Below the pieces are notes generated by a model, which ran no database searches, had not been told where the DNA came from, and was given only the letters and a program-made list of their open reading frames with translations. Below are positions 5,720 to 6,761 of a stretch of DNA of 6,761 nt, one piece after another (position 1 is the first letter of the stretch; each line of letters opens with the position of its first letter). Where the stretch lies: assembly GCA_027306845.1 (NCBI GenBank), contig DAHUYY010000106.1, positions 1 to 6,761 on the forward strand, written 5' to 3'. Made by a program: the position numbers and the translations under genes. The stretch is from Vulcanimicrobiota bacterium (GTDB lineage: Bacteria > Vulcanimicrobiota > Vulcanimicrobiia > Vulcanimicrobiales > Vulcanimicrobiaceae).

Positions 5720-6139
5720 AATCTGCGCTCCGCTTTCGAAGGTCGCGATCGCCGAGCGCCAGCTCTCGGGGACCACGATGCTCTTCTGCGCTTCGAAATC
5801 GAAAGCAACGACGGTCGTCGTTCCATGCGCGGCACGATGGGTAAACGTCTCGCTCCACACTTCGTAGCAGAAATCCCACGACTTCGTTCCCATCCGCGAA
5901 ACTTTGCATCCAACCGCAATCTTTTCGCGATAGGCGAGTTGTTTTTCGTACGTGAAGGAGATATTCGCTTGGATCATGCCGTGATTGCCGTCGATCGCTT
6001 CTCCCATGACGCGCGCAAAGTACTCGGCACGCATCATCTCCGCCCAGCGAATATAGGCGACATTGTTGACGTGGTGGAGCATGTCGATATCGGCAAACGG
6101 AACCGAGAAACGCGAGATCAAGGGAAATCCTTCGAGCAT
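5708..6139 (-). CDS. Acyl-CoA thioesterase, 4-hydroxybenzoyl-CoA thioesterase (4HBT) hotdog family
   Basis: The ATG at 6139 gives 143 residues, the normal size for a single hotdog fold. The diagnostic N-terminal motif is FADIDMLHHVNNVAYIRW at residues 15-32: Asp19 matches the catalytic Asp of the YbgC/4HBT type, and HVNN and YIRWAEMMR start the hotdog helix. The strands MIQANISFTYEKQ, KIAVGCKVSRMG, SWDFCYEVWS and TTTVVAFDFEAQ follow the family order. It should hydrolyse acyl-CoA thioesters in the cytoplasm; the acyl specificity cannot be read from sequence. A TTG at 6202 would extend it by 21 residues of low similarity, so I prefer the ATG. Its last 12 bases overlap the end of the convergent diguanylate cyclase gene. 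Confidence 0.9.
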   Translation of the reverse strand: MLEGFPLISRFSVPFADIDMLHHVNNVAYIRWAEMMRAEYFARVMGEAIDGNHGMIQANISFTYEKQLAYREKIAVGCKVSRMGTKSWDFCYEVWSETFTHRAAHGTTTVVAFDFEAQKSIVVPESWRSAIATFESGAQILFH

Positions 6140-6195
6140 ACCCGTTGCTTCGACAACGAGGCGGCATTTGCCCCGAACATTTGCCGCAGAGGCGC

Positions 6196-6225
6196 TAGAC
6201 AAACGGCATCGCGATAGGATACCAT
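6196..6225 (+). promoter_or_regulatory. Possible promoter of the tRNA-Val-Asp-Phe operon
   Basis: A -35-like TAGACA (6196-6201, five of six consensus bases) is followed by 18 bases and a -10-like TACCAT (6220-6225, four of six). A start near 6232 would leave a leader of about 30 bases before tRNA-Val. The boxes are weaker than those of tRNA-Val(GAC), so this is tentative. Confidence 0.35.
6216..6224 (-). promoter_or_regulatory. Possible extended -10 promoter element for the thioesterase gene
   Basis: The minus strand reads TGGTATCCT, a TGn extension followed by the same TATCCT hexamer seen at the tRNA-Val(GAC) promoter. A start near 6209 would give a leader of about 70 bases. No good -35 box is placed before it, as is common for extended -10 promoters. 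It overlaps the -10 of the opposing candidate tRNA promoter. Confidence 0.3.
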
Positions 6226-6263
6226 CCGAAATCGTCTAACGGTTCCCGAACGTCGGGTATCGT

Positions 6264-6338
6264 GGGCGCGTAGCTCAGTGGGAGAGCATCCGCTTCACAC
6301 GCGGGGGGTCGTTGGTTCAATCCCAACCGTGCCCACCA
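6264..6338 (+). tRNA. tRNA-Val (anticodon CAC)
   Basis: The cloverleaf has acceptor stem GGGCGCG/CGTGCCC (one G-T pair), D stem GCTC/GAGC, and anticodon stem TCCGC/GCGGG with loop TTCACAC, giving anticodon CAC. The T arm is GTTGG-TTCAATC-CCAAC. The discriminator is A73 and CCA is encoded at 6336-6338. It is the first gene of a three-tRNA cluster and the second valine tRNA in the window, complementing the GAC isoacceptor. Confidence 0.97.
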
Positions 6339-6344
6339 TCCCCT

Positions 6345-6421
6345 GGCGCTGTAGCTCAGTTGGTTAGAGCGCCGCCCTGTCACGGCGGAGGTCGTGGGTT
6401 CGAGCCCCATCAGCGTCGCCA
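6345..6421 (+). tRNA. tRNA-Asp (anticodon GTC)
   Basis: The cloverleaf has acceptor stem GGCGCTG/CAGCGTC (one G-T pair), D arm GCTC-AGTTGGTTA-GAGC, and anticodon stem CCGCC/GGCGG with loop CTGTCAC, giving anticodon GTC. The T arm is GTGGG-TTCGAGC-CCCAT. The discriminator is G73, the expected tRNA-Asp identity base, and CCA is encoded at 6419-6421. It lies six bases after tRNA-Val(CAC). Confidence 0.97.
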
Positions 6422-6427
6422 TCGTCC

Positions 6428-6461
6428 ATGCGGGTACAACGCGTCGTCGCTGTACCCGCAT
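6428..6461 (+). repeat. Perfect 11-bp inverted repeat in the tRNA-Asp/tRNA-Phe spacer; possible tRNA-Gly remnant
   Basis: ATGCGGGTACA (6428-6438) and TGTACCCGCAT (6451-6461) are exact reverse complements around a 12-base loop. The transcript should form a stable hairpin, with no T-run after it, so it is unlikely to end transcription before tRNA-Phe. Its core GCGGGTA/TACCCGC equals the full seven-pair acceptor stem of tRNA-Gly(CCC) at 231-304, and CCA occurs at 6462-6464, two bases after the stem core. A tRNA-Gly gene that lost its body by deletion is one reading; an RNA-processing hairpin is the other. Confidence 0.6.
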
Positions 6462-6465
6462 CCAT

Positions 6466-6538
6466 GCCAAGGTAGCTCAGTCGGTAGAGCACGCGCCTGA
6501 AAAGTGCGGTGTCGCCAGTTCGATTCTGGCCCTTGGCA
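6466..6538 (+). tRNA. tRNA-Phe (anticodon GAA)
   Basis: The cloverleaf has a perfect acceptor stem GCCAAGG/CCTTGGC, D arm GCTC-AGTCGGTA-GAGC, and anticodon stem CGCGC/GTGCG (one G-T pair) with loop CTGAAAA, giving anticodon GAA. The T arm is GCCAG-TTCGATT-CTGGC. The discriminator is A73. The next bases are AGT, so CCA is not encoded, unlike the other five tRNAs here; maturation needs the CCA-adding enzyme. It is the last gene of the Val-Asp-Phe cluster. Confidence 0.97.
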
Positions 6539-6545
6539 AGTGTCA

Positions 6546-6570
6546 AAGCCGCCGGTAGACCCGGCGGCTT
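6546..6570. terminator. Strong hairpin terminator after the tRNA operon, probably bidirectional
   Basis: AAGCCGCCGG and CCGGCGGCTT form a perfect 10-bp stem with the five-base loop TAGAC. It starts seven bases after tRNA-Phe and continues into CTCTCC, a pyrimidine-rich but not T-only tail. On the minus strand it lies 16 bases past the stop codon of the second hydrolase, so it can serve both convergent units. Confidence 0.7.
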
Positions 6571-6586
6571 CTCTCCGTGCTTCGAT

Positions 6587-6761
6587 TTACTCGAGGGTTC
6601 GTCGAAAGAAGTCGACGGAGCGTTGCCATGCCAACTCGGCGGCCCCGCGGTCGTAGTTTCCTAAGCCTTTGGGATTCGCGAACGCGTGATGCGCGTCATA
6701 GCGGTAGAACTCGTAAGGAACGCTGCCCGCCTTGAGTTGCCCCTCGAGCGCATCGACGCCC
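6587..6761 (-). CDS. Dienelactone hydrolase family protein, C-terminal fragment (paralogue of the gene at 2086-2760)
   Basis: The last 57 codons and a TAA stop are present; the gene enters from the right edge. The visible protein contains VPYEFYRYDAHHAFANP, matching VPYEFHRYDAGHAFSNP of the complete hydrolase, with the triad His in the same place. It then continues through GLGNYDRGAAELAWQRS to FFRRTLE. Over the last 43 aligned positions I count 29 identities with the complete gene. The nucleophile Cys and the triad Asp are outside the window, so activity cannot be judged. No start codon is in the window. Confidence 0.9.
   Translation of the reverse strand, partial: GVDALEGQLKAGSVPYEFYRYDAHHAFANPKGLGNYDRGAAELAWQRSVDFFRRTLE

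Noticed and set aside
5158..6167. Two long minus-strand open frames antisense to the cyclase and thioesterase
   Set aside because: Their composition is extremely Arg-rich, and the overlapping frames encode well-recognised proteins.
6195..6546. Open frames spanning the right-hand tRNA cluster on both strands
   Set aside because: They consist mainly of translated tRNA genes.
1..6761. CRISPR array, transposon ends, phage or toxin-antitoxin genes
   Set aside because: I found no regularly spaced repeats, transposase or integrase motifs, or small paired toxin-like genes on either strand. Although tRNAs are common integration sites, no attachment-site duplication of a tRNA 3' end is evident.

Overview
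This is an ordinary-looking stretch of chromosome from a GC-rich bacterium (roughly 60% GC by eye). It holds eight protein genes, two of them cut by the window edges, and six tRNA genes in three clusters. I see no phage, transposon, CRISPR array or defence genes. Export signals without lipoboxes on two substrate-binding proteins suggest a diderm with a periplasm. The octamer GCGATCGC is clearly over-represented. No single protein fixes the lineage. My tentative guess is an uncultured group near Cyanobacteria, Chloroflexota or Eremiobacterota (WPS-2), and this is inference only.

Left region (1-1952): the N-terminus of a ketopantoate-reductase-family protein runs off the left edge on the minus strand. 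Directly upstream of it are tRNA-Cys(GCA) and tRNA-Gly(CCC), probably in the same transcript. Next come a plus-strand DUF4239 (bestrophin-like) membrane protein and, convergent to it, an unassigned membrane protein with a channel-pore-like C-terminus.

Middle region (2086-4707): a complete dienelactone hydrolase family enzyme on the plus strand converges on a two-gene minus-strand operon. That operon encodes two paralogous periplasmic amino-acid-type solute-binding proteins, joined by a TAATG stop/start overlap. No ABC permease or ATPase gene accompanies them in the window. Upstream is tRNA-Val(GAC), which has its own readable promoter (TTGACG, 17 bp, TATCCT) and a rho-independent terminator.

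Right region (4757-6761): a GAF-GGDEF diguanylate cyclase on the plus strand has an intact active site and intact inhibitory site. It overlaps tail-to-tail by 12 bp with a minus-strand hotdog-fold (4HBT) acyl-CoA thioesterase. Then a plus-strand tRNA operon runs Val(CAC), Asp(GTC), Phe(GAA). The Asp-Phe spacer contains a perfect hairpin whose core equals the acceptor stem of the window's own tRNA-Gly, perhaps a deleted tRNA. A strong hairpin ends the operon. On the minus strand, the C-terminus of a second dienelactone hydrolase, paralogous to the first, runs off the right edge.

The genes do not form one pathway. The most notable points are the permease-less tandem binding proteins, the possible tRNA-Gly remnant, the repeated GCGATCGC palindrome, and a tRNA-Phe without encoded CCA among five tRNAs that have it.
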